From: Sthenelais limicola
Taxonomy: Eukaryota; Annelida; Polychaeta; Phyllodocida; Sigalionidae
NCBI GenBank assembly: GCA_942159475.1
Contig: OW804094.1
Location: 11,436,386 to 11,500,385, forward strand
DNA length: 64,000 nt
Direction: 5' to 3'
In this document: piece by piece, positions 1 through 11,220 of the stretch
Layout: the number at the start of each line of letters is the position of its first letter
How positions within the stretch are numbered: the first letter of the stretch is position 1
Notes under the pieces: generated by a model
Told to the model about the DNA's origin: nothing
Database searches by the model: none
The model's input: only the letters and a program-made list of their open reading frames with translations
Position numbers and translations under genes: made by a program

Positions 1-864
1 ATTGGGTTTGGTCGGTGACAATCTATGAGACATATTCATGCACCGCCCTTAATAGGGTTATTGGTGCGCCGAGACCCCCTCCCCCTCTGCCAGCGGATTG
101 GACAGCCAGGGCGAGTGGGCCAACAGGTGACCTGCACCGGTCTCCCCTCACTCTCTCTCACTCAGACTGAACACACTGATTTTTTCTTTTTTGTTTTGTT
201 TTTCAATAAATTGAAAACAGTAAACTGAGTAATTTCCCTCTCATTTGTTAGATTTATAGAACGCGATCACCTGATAGACATAGAGATAAAAGCTATCTGG
301 TTTTGGTATGAAGGAAGTATATTTCTTAATTTAATTCTGTGATTGAAATAACAACTTGTTTATTGTTTGTCTAAAGCTTTGTACTAAGAATAATGTGTAT
401 GTGCTGTGTTTATTTCCTATTTGTTTATTGTTTGTCTCTGGCCAGCCGAACTCAGGCAACGGCGGTATATCACCATATGGTGAGTCGTGGTTATACTAAC
501 GTCAATCTTATATTCGCCTAAAATGATCTATGTAAAGCTTGTAACCGTGCCTGAATAAAGACCAGTACCAAAAAAAACCAAAACTAGCTTCTTTTATTCA
601 GGTGTAACAAACTTATATTTCACACACTGAGTAACCAAAAACCACTGTGTTAACTAGGATCAAATTAATTAACTTCTGTTTGTGTGGTCACAAGTTATCC
701 TTTTTTTGATTAATGCATGGGACATTTAATTGAGCCTCTTAACCTTAGCTATTACATTTCGGTATATATATATGTACTAAAAATAGTATGTGTTAGTGCC
801 TATACTACATATTATTATGCCTACAATCAAACTAAACTTTTTGTTAACTTTTTGTTAACAGAAT
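1..864. other. Non-coding stretch before the SANT-like gene
   Basis: I see no supportable coding region. A possible short exon lies near 445-479, with a CAG-like acceptor before it and a GTGAGT donor after it. It could be an untranslated first exon of the gene starting at 865, but nothing proves this. Poly-T and AATAAA-like runs near 180-230 are compatible with the end of some upstream transcript. Confidence 0.3.
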
Positions 865-914
865 ATGGAGGCGAACCAGTGTGTTGAGACAACAAAAACG
901 GTATGGTCATATTG

Positions 915-1125
915 AGTGAGTGAGTGAGATTGGTGGCTTTACGCCCTTATCAACACTTTGAAGTGTTATATCAAGGGCGGGAGAGCAGAGAGGGAGGCAG
1001 TTTATGATCATACCCAGGAAACAGAGATAGAGAAGATGAGAGAGACAGACAGAGAAAAGAGACAGAAAGGCACTTTAAGGTCCCACCCAGGACCAGGCAC
1101 TTTAAGGTCTTACCCAGGACCTGTA
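915..1125 (+). mobile_element. SINE copy 1 (GAGT/hairpin family), long-tail form
   Basis: Begins with GAGT repeats, then the hairpin (cgcccttatcaacact pairing with aagtgttatatcaagggcg), an AG-rich middle and two terminal modules ending in acccaggacc. It is flanked by a 14-bp target-site duplication gtatggtcatattg at 901-914 and 1126-1139. The duplicated target is the splice donor of SANT exon 1. Confidence 0.85.
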
Positions 1126-2097
1126 GTATGGTCATATTGTCTTAAAATCTGTTAAATAAATATGTTAAAAAGGTGTTGTCATAAAATCTGTCAAGTAATA
1201 ATGTTAATATTAATATGACTATTGGGGGTTGTACTTTACTCTCATTACATTCTATCTTAATAAGAAATGATATGTGTATAAAAGATGGTGATGCACATAA
1301 TGTAGGGTCTTCCAGGGTGTGAAAAATGATCGTGGAGTAATATGATATGTGCAAGCCATGTTACTGAGATATTTCTTAGTCCATCCAAATTGATTAATTT
1401 CAAAACTTGAAATCATTAATGCATATATTTTTAGTACGTGCCCAAAAGTCCCAACTGGACATGGGATGAAAAGATTACGATTGTAAATGCCATGGAGGAG
1501 GAAGGTGTATATGACCTGCTGAATGCTTCATTTTCTGCCACCATAACAAAAGAAAGAACAATCAGGGTACATCATTTTTAAATTTTCTTGTTGTACCGGG
1601 ACAGGGGGGGGGGGGAGGGGGGACATTTATAAGTAAATAGACAGTAAATCGTCAGAAATTATTCATTCTGTTTTGTCCACTGTTACCCCATGTCTTAAAT
1701 ATCAATCACAAATTATCAATCTTAATTTTATCTCAAAATGATATCTGGATTATTTTTATAGTTTTAACATAATATATATCCACAGGTTTGGCATGGAATA
1801 TTAAATCAAATCAATGCCTTTGGCGGACAGCGGACAATCGAGCAGCTAAAGAAAAAATGGATTAAAATGCAATCTGAAACTAAGCAGAAAGTAGGTGTTT
1901 CAGATATTTTAATTTTTATTGTAGAATTAACCAATATTATCGTTTCTCTTCTTGAATGTTGTGGCCAATAGAAATGCAGGATTAATTAGTTGTGGGCAAG
2001 CCTTTCTGATTTGAAAATTATTGATATGGCACAACAAGGTATAACACAATGGTTTTATTGCACAGCATTGATGTAAAAAATTCTAAAGTCTAAACTC

Positions 2098-2241
2098 ATG
2101 CCACAAGAATATGTATAACTCTGATACTAATGCTCATGAAAGAGAAGATTATCATAATGAAATCATGTTTTCATTACTTAGGAAACAAGATCAGGAAACA
2201 TGAAAACAAGACAAGCCCCTATCCCTCCAGCTGCGCGAGTG
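2098..2241 (+). repeat. Duplicated exon-bearing segment, copy A
   Basis: About 144 bp, including an intron end, an AG acceptor and the start of SANT exon 4, recurs at about 3800-3950 with scattered differences. Copy B has an extra A just after the acceptor and a few added bases. The shared part stretches from atgccacaaga to the gcgagtg where a SINE begins in copy B. Confidence 0.8.
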
Positions 2242-2276
2242 GGAGAGGAGGATAATAGCCCTCATTGGCCCAGTGG

Positions 2277-2697
2277 AGTGAGTGAGTGAGTGAGATTGGT
2301 TGCTTTACGCCCTTATCAACATATTTAATATGGTTATATCAAGGGCGGGAGAGCTGAGAGGGAGGCAGTTTATGATCATGCCCAGGAAATAGAGATAGAG
2401 AAGGGAGAGAGAGAGACAGAGAAAAGAGATAGGAAGGCCCTTTAAGTGGATGTTGTTGTACAGACGATTATACACTTAATGTCATAATTATTCTTTTTTT
2501 AAATTTGTAACATATATTATGATGTCTGTCTTGTAGCACAGAAAGGCACTTTATGGTCATACCCAGGACCAAGAGTGAGTGAGATATAGTAAGGGCGGGA
2601 GAGCTGAGAGGCAGGCAGTTCATGATCATACCCAGGAATGAATGAGTGAGTCAGACTGGTTGCTTTACGCCCTTATCAAGACAGGACCCAGGACCAA
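2277..2697 (+). mobile_element. Composite SINE insertion (copy 2 plus fragments)
   Basis: One near-complete family member at about 2277-2447 is followed by three scrambled fragments: a tail piece near 2538-2573, a middle piece near 2584-2636 and a head plus tail at 2640-2697. The whole block is bounded by attggcccagtgg (2264-2276) and attggccctgtgg (2698-2710), which look like one target-site duplication with a single mismatch. The block lies inside the last SANT exon. Confidence 0.7.
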
Positions 2698-2719
2698 ATT
2701 GGCCCTGTGGCTGTGACAG

Positions 2720-3355
2720 GTATGTCGGACAAGAACAAAAAACATTATTATTGTAATGAAGGAGATCTAGTCACCTCACCAGATGGTAGTTCAATTACAA
2801 GGGGTAGCTTGTTACTGCGATTAAGAAAATGAAGCTGCTTTTATAGATGTACAGTACCAATCATAGCTTGGAATGGTGCGACAGGGCATATATATGAAGA
2901 TGCTATCCATCTGTATGGCATCGACTCCATTTGATCCCCATAACTCATGTTTGATAGTGCAGCCTATCATGGATAGTATCACGCCCCCTCTATGTGTCTG
3001 CATATTGCTGAGCGTGTGAGTCTTGATGCAGAGAATAAATGTTAGTCATATTTGGAACAGCTTGTTGTGTACTTGTGCTTAATATCTGCTCCTAACCTGC
3101 TAAAAGTCTTTGAAATGTGTTACTATCTTGCAAGGATTGAAAACAAGCTGTAGAAAGAATTGCTATATGATCATGACGTTTTAGCAGATTTTAAATGACA
3201 TTTTTGGTATTAAAATCTGGTAAACATCTCAAATAGTTTTCCCCTGGGCAGCTCTTGTCATCGTCAACTCTTGTCTGAATAAGGAAACATGTAGCAAATG
3301 TTTCTCGCTGGAGTATATGAAATATTAAACAATTATCTAATTTAATTTGTCCTAG
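2720..3355. other. Intronic or intergenic, nothing recognised
   Basis: No open frame longer than about 60 codons looks like protein. Read as sequence between possible exons of the SANT locus. Confidence 0.3.
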
Positions 3356-3788
3356 GTGTTCCTGGGGGTTATGGAACGTTGGGCTTGAGGTGCCAAATGT
3401 GTGAAGGAGATCATATGATAGGTAAGATCTGTTAATCATCTTTCATGCTTTGATTTAAAGCAAACAATACTAGGACCATAAAATGATACTCTATCAATTC
3501 TCCCCTGCAACTTCTGTTCAAACAGTTTCCTTGCTTTGCGTACTGGTAGCCATACTTACCAAAGATCTTCACTGTTTATTATCATCTAGAAGTATATTTA
3601 GATCTTAATCAGGATTTTTGCAACATATTAGACAAAAGTCCAATACACAAAGAACCACAAAGTCATGGTTTTAATAGGGTGGCCATCTAATACAGGTTTT
3701 TATGATGAACAAAATGCCTGTGTCCAGTGTCCAACAGCTGCAGAAGATGCCTGTGTCCCACCGGCTGCAGAAGAGACTATTTGTGAAG
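3356..3788 (+). CDS. Two candidate Cys-rich exons (3356-3421 and 3696-3788)
   Basis: Two plus-strand segments have matching phase 1 splice junctions. The first follows cctag and ends before GTAAGA; the second follows aatacag and ends before GTAAGG. Read together they give a short cysteine-bearing stretch containing LRCQMCEGDH and GFYDEQNACVQCP, resembling small extracellular Cys-repeat modules of the EGF or TNFR kind. The matching phases are the main evidence. I cannot link them in phase to the SANT exons upstream, nor to the duplicated exon downstream, so they may belong to another gene or be chance. Confidence 0.35.
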
Positions 3789-3799
3789 GTAAGGATTGT

Positions 3800-3950
3800 A
3801 TGCCACAAGAGTATATAATTCTGATACTAATGCTCATGAAAGAGAAGATTATCATAATGACATCATGTTTTCATCCCTTAGGAAAACAAGATCAGGAAAC
3901 ATGAAAACAAGACAGGGAATGGCCTCTATCCCATCCAGCTGTGCGAGTGA
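3800..3950 (+). repeat. Duplicated exon-bearing segment, copy B
   Basis: Second copy of the segment at 2098-2241. The acceptor is conserved (ccctta g), but an extra A shifts the frame of the copied exon, and the exon runs straight into a SINE. Confidence 0.75.
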
Positions 3951-4131
3951 GTGAGTGAGTGAGATTGGTGGCTTTGCGCCCTTAACAACACTTTAAAGTG
4001 TTATATCAAGGGCGGGAGAGCTGAGAGGGAGGCAGTTTATGATCATACCCAAGAAATAGAGATAGAGAAGAAGGGAGAGAGAGACAGAGAAAGAGAGACA
4101 GAAAGGCACTTCATGGTCTTACCCAGGACCT
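3947..4131 (+). mobile_element. SINE copy 3
   Basis: Full family structure with GAGT repeats, hairpin with caacactttaaagtgtt, AG-rich body and one terminal acccaggacc module. No clear target-site duplication is visible. Confidence 0.8.
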
Positions 4132-5220
4132 TACCTTAAAGAGTATAGATGTACTAATTACCACTAGTAATGTCAATACAGGCAGATACCTATCCCTGAT
4201 GACCTGTAAAGCAGTATGCTCTGTATTTCTGTCTACCACTGACATATGTCAACTACACAAGAATGACCCAACTCACTCACCTCTTACTTCATTCCACCTC
4301 ATTCATTCATTTCTTACCTCACTCAAAGTTTATAAAAGTTAATTATTGCATGGGCATACTATTCCCACTGGTATATGCCAAGTCACCCTTATGAATACAA
4401 ATCAGTTAAAAAATAACAAGTGCATTAATTATACAGATAATGTAACTTAATTAAAGAAGTAGGATCAACACCACAAAATAGTAAATTTCCATAAAATCAC
4501 AAAATAATAGTGCAGTCGGTTCAAATACTGTATGTTTGTGGTTAAGAAAATGATATGACGAATGTTCTTATAGTCTGAATTCTACTCCAATATGTTTTGG
4601 TTTAAAGCTGCACTCCCTGTTAACACCAGTCAAAAATTAAAGATTTTCTTGTTTTCCAACCCATCTGATGTCATTGCAACATTTTGGAGGATTTTGTTGG
4701 CTTTGCTTACCGGCTACCATTTTCTCCATGGCAAAGTTTAAATTTTGTATAAACAATGTTTTTGTATTATTATAAACATGGAATACCTAAAAACTGCCCT
4801 CTAGTATATTAGTGAAAGGTCAATATACATTTACATAAGGTCAATACATGTATGTAATCTTTGAATGAATGTCCTAAACAATCTTTGCTATGTATTTTAA
4901 TATTATCCTTAATTTTTTCCCCCTCATATGTTCATCGACTGTGTAGGCAGCTGTGAATTTGATTGCTTTGCCAAATGGCATGTGGGAAAGACATGGACCA
5001 TATCTTTCATGCTTGTCTTTACTTATTTAAAAAAAATCATTTAAGGCCAATATTTTGTGAATACATAGTGGCATATGCCTCTCTCAATCAGTGCTTAGTA
5101 TACCATATAATAATGATATTTCTTCCCCTGTATACAGTCCAATATCGCTACAGGTGATCTTTGATTTTGAAAACTGCAAACTGTTACATTTTAAGGTTAA
5201 TAAACAGGTTTTTTCCTGTG
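4132..5220. other. Non-coding, no gene seen
   Basis: AT-rich sequence without a believable reading frame. A few short open frames on the plus strand (near 4963-5157) show no domain or splice support. Confidence 0.3.
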
Positions 5221-5400
5221 AACCCTCAGGTGTAAATTAAGCCTGTGCTGCCTCTTAGTCACACACAGTGCACTTAAAAGGCTAAAGTAACACACAGTAC
5301 ATTTATAAGGTTTTTTCCCAGTTTGTGTTCTCATGTCTCCTCAGGTGACTAACCATGCTTGCTCTATAGTTAGTACTGCAGATAGGTGAAATATTTGGAA
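5220..5400 (-). pseudogene. Decayed C2H2 zinc-finger array
   Basis: On the minus strand this stretch carries the spacing of tandem Kruppel-type fingers: repeats of cagtttgtgttctcatgtc (His-linker part) alternating with cacacacagtacattta (Cys pair part), about 84 bp apart. Stops and indels break the frame. It is a paralogue of the relic at 17,285-17,600, and the adjoining sequence at 5,400-5,485 matches the reverse complement of 17,205-17,295, so both were copied together. The original protein would have been a nuclear DNA-binding factor. Confidence 0.6.
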
Positions 5401-5519
5401 GAATTGTGGGTTTGGTGAAACAAGCATGAAACTTGGTAGACAATTAAAAAAGATGCTTGGGAAGATTTTTGGAAGTAGGGCCATTCCATAAATTTTTCTA
5501 GAGACCCCAAAATAGAAGT

Positions 5520-5839
5520 GTTGCTTAGCAACGGACTAGTATGTTGGTAACAGGCTCTAGCTTCGCAGGTATTTGAGGTATCAAAATTCTAAAGACACCT
5601 ACCCCACCAAATGGAACTATGGGGAATCCACTGGTATCATTGGATTTTCTCTATGTCTGACGGTTGCCTAGCAACGGGCTTATTTTGTTATTTTTGCATA
5701 GCAACGGTGCTAAAAACAAGCAATAGTACAGATAACTCTAAGGTGGTTTAGGTCTTATCTGTCTTTGAGTTCTGTGTTAGGATTGTAGATGTTTTGCATT
5801 GATAATGCTGTAATATGTCACAAAATGTTGCCTAGCAAC
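5520..5839. promoter_or_regulatory. Cluster of X-box-like palindromes
   Basis: The palindrome GTTGCYTAGCAAC occurs at 5520-5532, 5663-5675 and 5827-5839, with a half-conserved copy (tgcatagcaac) ending at 5705. It fits the RFX X-box consensus GTNRCC-N(0-3)-RGYAAC at two of the three full sites; the first has T for the last C of the left half. Whether they bind RFX proteins or are just part of a dispersed repeat is unknown. Confidence 0.4.
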
Positions 5840-5984
5840 ATACATTCCATGTCCATTTTCCCCTGGAATCCTTCAGTGTAGCAGTAATAGTGAAGACATA
5901 TATCTGAAATCTGAATATCTAACATGTACAAAATCATTTTGAGGTGAAACCAGAAAAAAAATGCTATGATATATCCTTGTCCTT

Positions 5985-6205
5985 GACTACTTGACCTTGA
6001 ACTTGACCTCTACATCCTTGACCTTGACCAAGGTCACTGCCAATGTTGTCATTTGAGGCCCTTGATATGTATACATTATCATATAATTCCATCTCAAACG
6101 TTCCAGGTACATGGTAAGAAAACTTGATTTTTCCATGTAAAACAGATCTTTAACCTTTGACCTTTTACCTCTGACCTTGGGTAGCTGATTTGACCTTGAG
6201 TTGTG
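5985..6205. repeat. TGACCTTGA-rich imperfect repeat
   Basis: Many overlapping TGACCTTGA-type words (reverse complement TCAAGGTCA) occur here, two of them facing each other around 6,020-6,035. TCAAGGTCA is the extended half-site for orphan nuclear receptors of the ERR/SF-1 kind, but simple degenerate repeats of this word are common in animal genomes. Confidence 0.5.
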
Positions 6206-7995
6206 GTTCACATAAGAAAATGGAGGATTAGTGCCTCAGCATCATTGTTGAGAAATCTCAAAACATTGAGCAGAATTGGTGATAGATGACAGAGAAATCC
6301 CTCCTGACTGTGAGGGAATGTGGCTGTCCAATTATTACCTCAATCTTGACCCCTACAGGACGTTTGTGGTACTAATTAGCCTCAATGGGAAACTAACAGT
6401 ATATAAATAGTATCTCAGTCGTGTATAATTATGTGTATTAAATACCAGAAAACACACATTTAATAAAATTAATAATTTTCCTGGAATTATTGGCTTGAGC
6501 AGAGAGTTTTGAATTGATATTAGCAAAATACTAAACCAGAGTACATGCTGGTTGCTAGCTTGGTTACAAGGACACACAGACAGACAAGCATATAAGCAGA
6601 ATGAGTCTGCAACTAGCAGACAAGTTGCAGAACAAAGAACCTCATGTCAACAAGTTTCCAAATGTAAGTATCACAAGTTATTAATGATTTCCCCACTGTT
6701 ATGATTTTGAGATAATTTATCTGTCATTCTAAAGGCCAACTATGTTTTACATTGTAAAATAATTTAGATATTAATATATTAGTGGGTGATAATAGGGGAA
6801 AGTATGGTGCCAAAAGCCTGGGGTCCACAAATATGGTCCGAATACACTGATTGTTTGCTTGATCATTAAACATTTTGATCCATGTAATCTTGGTTATCTA
6901 TTTATGTCATGTAGAAGGTTAGAGAACACAGTATGTAGGGGTAGGCATAATGGCCAGGTAAATAGTATCAATAAGTGTTAAATATCACTTGAATATTTTA
7001 ACAAATCTCAATTTTAAAGGCTTATATTAATATTTCTAGAGCTACACGGCTTTAAAGGAAACATATCCATGTAATTTCCCCTCAAACCGGCCCCTGTCCA
7101 TGACCCCCACCCCCGCCACATTGACAAACATCCCTACTACCTCCTTTCATGGACACACCCATCTACACATGCACCCCAATTCACTCCTATTGCCAACCCC
7201 ATCTTTGCAGACACATCTTCAATGACACCTGCCAAAGGTAGTTAATGTTTGTCGTCCATATTCTTCAGGAAAACAGCAGTTCTAGGAGGTCTATGTGCAA
7301 ATGAATCAGCAGATAGAACAAATGAACACCAGTTACTGACATTCTAATGTAAGTGCAAATATCCCTTTTCCATCTAATTACCTATTGAATGAAACTACAA
7401 TTGCTCTATCTGTGCTGAATGTCAATCTGTTAAGAACAGAACAACCCTTGGGGGCTTGAGATTATGTCATTAAAACTATCATTTAGGGCAATTAATAATC
7501 ATCTTTTCTCTTTACATCATTTAGAGAATAATCCCAAGGATATCACCAAGAAGTGGGTGTGATGTTGGAATCACAGACAGAAATCACAGAATCCTTCTCA
7601 TCAAATGCAAGCACACAGACATCTAGAGGTAAGTATCAATAATTGTTAAAGTTTCCCCATTATTAAGCTTTGGAGATATATTTTTTGCTGATGACCATTG
7701 ATGATTTATATCTATGTATGTAATGTATGTAATGGTTTGTTGTATACCGTGTTGAGGGATTCCTAGACGACAGTGATTAATGGGGCATTTGCATAGCCGC
7801 CATTTTGTAACTAGATTCTACAGAATTATGTGACTATTTTTACAGTGTATAAAATATATAGAAAACATGTATAAATCAATGCTAATGTCGTTATCAATAT
7901 AAATGTATGATTAAATTGATCACTATCGAAACTCATCCCATGATGCACTGTAAGAAATTTTGAACATTTTGTAAATATCAATTTAGAGCGTCATA
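6206..7995. other. Non-coding, no gene seen
   Basis: Only short open frames. A C-rich patch near 7,080-7,220 and possible donor-like GTAAGTAT words (6,664; 7,632) are the only features. I see no exons I can support. Confidence 0.3.
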
Positions 7996-8354
7996 TTAAA
8001 GACCCACTGACATGAAAAATATATGTCCTTTTGTCCCCCTTGTATGACAGCTAGCCTAACCATGATACCAGATCCAAAATTTTAAGTCCCTATGTCCAGC
8101 AGTTTTGAAGTTAGAGCCCCATGAATACCCCCAATCTGGGACTCACTCCTCTCTCCACCAGCCACTGGTAGAGCGGAGCGGTGACGTCACCGGTTGAACA
8201 GTCACCTCCTGTACCCTACCACTACTCCCAGTCATACAGCGTAAAGGCTAGTACTATGCGTACAGATCCCTATATGGATACAGACAAATTTGCTCACATT
8301 AAATCTAGATTACTCCATGAAAGTAATTATAATATACATATATGTTATACATAT

Positions 8355-8595
8355 GACCTCTGTCTCTTCTTCCTTCCCTCCCCTTCCCCGCCCTCTTCCC
8401 CTGCCCCTCTTCTCTCTCCCCAACCTCTCCTTCCCTCTTTTCCGCTCTCTTCTTCTCTCTTTTTGTCTCCCTCCCCAACCCCTCTCACCTTCTTCTCTCT
8501 CCCTTCCCCGTTTGACCCTCACTTCTTCTCCCTCCCTCCCTCCCCCTTTCCGATTTTCCCGACCCTCTCCCTTCTTCCCCTCCCTCCAATCATTC
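8355..8595. repeat. CT-rich low-complexity block
   Basis: About 240 bases of almost pure C and T on the plus strand. The long open frames on both strands here come from this composition and are not genes. Confidence 0.85.
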
Positions 8596-8956
8596 TTACA
8601 TTCATTATTTATAACAGCAAATGTATCGTTTCCTTGAAATGTTATCACTAATGTGAAATATAAATCTATTGTTTGAATACAATCTATTTTAAAAAAGAAA
8701 TCTGATCTGAGGCGGTCATTAACTCCAGAGGGGGACAGGCCTTGGCTGATCATGCAGAGTGCGAAATTAACTTTTTTCTCCACCCACCAACTTTGCGGGT
8801 AAATGCTGATATTTACCCGCCCACACATAAATTTACCCGCCCACAAATTACACTTTAATGACAGAAGTCAGAGGTGATTTCAATCACTCAATTAAATAAT
8901 AAAATATCATTCTTTCTTTGTACCAAAATAACATAATAACATATTTCCCCCTCTTT

Positions 8957-9085
8957 TTAGATTAGATTAGATTAGAACACTTTTTGTTAGCATTCTGAAA
9001 ATGCTGTTAAGGAAGGGGAGATCTCTCCAGCTTGGTGGGAGGTTTTCCGCCCCTTCAGTTTTGGTTACAATCGATGCTGTAGAGT
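8957..9085 (+). mobile_element. TTAGA-repeat SINE-like element, copy A
   Basis: Starts with (ttaga)n, continues through a purine-rich stretch and a gggaggttttc motif, and ends with ggttacaatc. A clear relative lies at 37,024-37,150 in the same order. It is a second short dispersed repeat family, distinct from the GAGT family. Confidence 0.55.
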
Positions 9086-10299
9086 AACAATATCACTTCT
9101 ATCAATGACCAAAGACAATTCTCTACAATGTGTACCGTTGATGGTTATTATATATTTTTATGTAAAGTCTAAAGAGTTGTAACGATTTTGCCTTGTGACC
9201 ATAGTGTGGAAGACTTTTTTAAAATCGTACAGCTAAGAGAGTGTTAATCTAGAAAAATATTTATATGGCTAGAGGCACAGTTAAAAAATACGCCATATGA
9301 GTAATTCTCCCAAACGGGCAGCATTTGATTCAGGAGGCCATTTTTATTTCGAAAAAAAAAAAAAAAGATTTGTCAAAGTTTGTTGGCATATGTATAACAG
9401 GGAATAAAGACCAGTGGAGACCAGTACTTTATATGGCAGCTAAATGAATTACAGGCGCACCACAAGCAGGATCATCATACACTATAATGATTACAATATA
9501 CTTGAATACTCAATCACTCAAACACATCAAAATGGACGTTAATTTTTACTCTTTCTGTCTGTCTCTCTTTCTGTGCCCTGCGGAAATTTCATAATCTTAC
9601 AAGAAAAATATGAGATATGAATACGGTAGCCTATTAATAAATATATTTTATTCATATTTGCGAGTAAACCACCAGTTGGGACATGTTGGTCTAATATCAA
9701 ACCTTTCGAAAATTAACAGTTTAGATGAAGTACACATATCTATGACATTGCATGATAACAGTTTGAAGGGAGAGGAGCTGTGTAGTCTCGGGAATAAATT
9801 AAACTTTATAGGACTCGTTTGACGCCCTATTGAAGCTTTGACTCCTTCCCCATGTATATCTATGTATAGCCCTTGTCGATGTTTCATGAGAATTGCCCAT
9901 AAACTGCTGCAAGTATTTAATTCAACTTAACAAAAAACGAGGGGGGGTGGGATGAACGTTATACATATATGTTTTTCTGTACAGATTCATGGTAAATATT
10001 ATACTACTCTTCTAAGCCCTGAATGTTTTGTGTAGCCCGGCGTGAGTTTAGTGTCTCTCTCATTGAAACTAGCTGGTTCACGCTGGACCGCACCGGGAGT
10101 GAGTTCAACCGGTGACGTCACAGGGTAATCAACACCTCCACCAGCTGGACTCAGAATCCCGTGGTTACTCGGGACACAAATCCCGCCCATACTCACTTAC
10201 TCTTAGGAATTTTCAGAAATCAACTGTGGGCCACTTTTCATAAACCAAATATCTATTTATTTAAATAAAGTTGTGTTCTATGTGTCAGTGGGTCTTTAA

Positions 10300-11210
10300 A
10301 ATATGTAAAGTTAGATTAAAGCCCTGTGTTTTTGCATCATCAAGTGATACAGAGTTGATGACAATGTTAAGGAAACCATGCAATTACAGGAAAATATTTG
10401 ATTGTGATGTGGTTTAGATGTTATAACATTGATATAGCCTTCCAAACTATATATGATATGACCTCATTGACAATTATTGTTCTGAACATCATAAGCTTTC
10501 TAAATTTTAAGGAATCCTGGAGTTAAATAATATGTTATTATATGTAGACCCAACTTGTAGTCTTGACTCTCTCTCTCTTATGTCATCTATAAAGTGCTGT
10601 AAATTAACTCTTATGATATTCCCAATATTTTGAAAAAAAAAAAATTGTTTAAATGAAAAAAAAGTCAGCAATCTGTGTTGCATCCGAAAGCAGACATTTG
10701 TACCAATGACAAAATCGATACAGTCTTTTCCTCTTTGGTACAAGCTATTTCACATATTACAAATTCTTTTCCAACTCCTCACTTCCTATTTCCGAGAAGA
10801 TTTGACTATTTCCCTGAGATATCCACCACTCCAAAGTATATCCCCACTCCTTTTCCTTTATGTCTCCTATGGTGAGTCCTATTTCACCTCTGATACACTA
10901 CTTTTATCTCTGTACCAAAGGAGACATCCCCTGTTATGTAACACATGACCACTGTGTGTGGCTCCCAGCTGTATGCATGAGTGATCACTGACCAGTGGTC
11001 ACCATAGCAACTAGGCTATGTTCACACATGTCTCCTTTCCTATGATGCGGTTGTCTCTTCCTTTCTCTTTCTCCCTCTCACCCTCTCTCTCCCTCTCACC
11101 TTCCCGCTCACCTTCCCTCTCACCTTCCCACTCCCCCTCTGCTCACCCCTCCTCTCCCATTCACCCTACCTCTCAAAAAAATAAATCAAAAATCAAAAAA
11201 ATCTGCTTTC
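10300..11210. other. Upstream region of the two-exon gene
   Basis: AT-rich sequence with a CT-rich run at about 11,030-11,160. The sequence gctttcag just before 11,214 is a good 3' splice site, so a non-coding first exon probably lies somewhere in this interval. I cannot place its promoter or donor. Confidence 0.35.
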
Positions 11211-11220
11211 AGGTGTGACA

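Larger units (their letters stand above)
865..2719 (+). pseudogene. Myb/SANT-like DNA-binding protein gene, four exons, SINE-disrupted
   Basis: Four exons fit together on the plus strand: 865-900 (ATG, 12 codons), 1435-1566 (44 codons), 1786-1890 (35 codons) and 2182-2719 (interrupted). The first three are all phase 0, with AG acceptors and GT donors. Exons 2-3 encode a tryptophan-spaced trihelix of the Myb/SANT-like type (WTWDEKITIV, then VWHGILNQINAFG and IEQLKKKW), as in NAIF1-like proteins and the DNA-binding partner of PIF/Harbinger transposases. The product would be a nuclear DNA-binding protein. Exon 4 is cut by a composite SINE at 2277-2697, flanked by near-identical 13-bp copies ending at 2276 and 2710. 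Another SINE sits at the first donor site. No matching Harbinger nuclease gene is adjacent; the HARBI1-like relic at 50-62 kb is far away and on the opposite strand. Confidence 0.6.
7996..10299. mobile_element. 2.3-kb DNA element with terminal inverted repeats, non-autonomous
   Basis: The ends are ttaaagacccactgaca (7996-8012) and its perfect reverse complement (10283-10299). Further in, gtgacgtcaccggttgaac near 8180 is mirrored by gttcaaccggtgacgtcac near 10102, so inverted symmetry reaches well past the tips. Flanking bases give no unambiguous target duplication, because TTA at one edge faces TAA at the other. No transposase domain is visible inside; the interior holds a CT-rich block, a second SINE-like repeat and AT-rich filler. 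It is best called a non-autonomous cut-and-paste element of unassigned superfamily. The TTA/TAA edges hint at PIF/Harbinger. Confidence 0.65.

Noticed and set aside
8181..8846. Long frames of 115-178 codons on both strands
   Set aside because: They come from an almost pure CT block; composition alone explains them.
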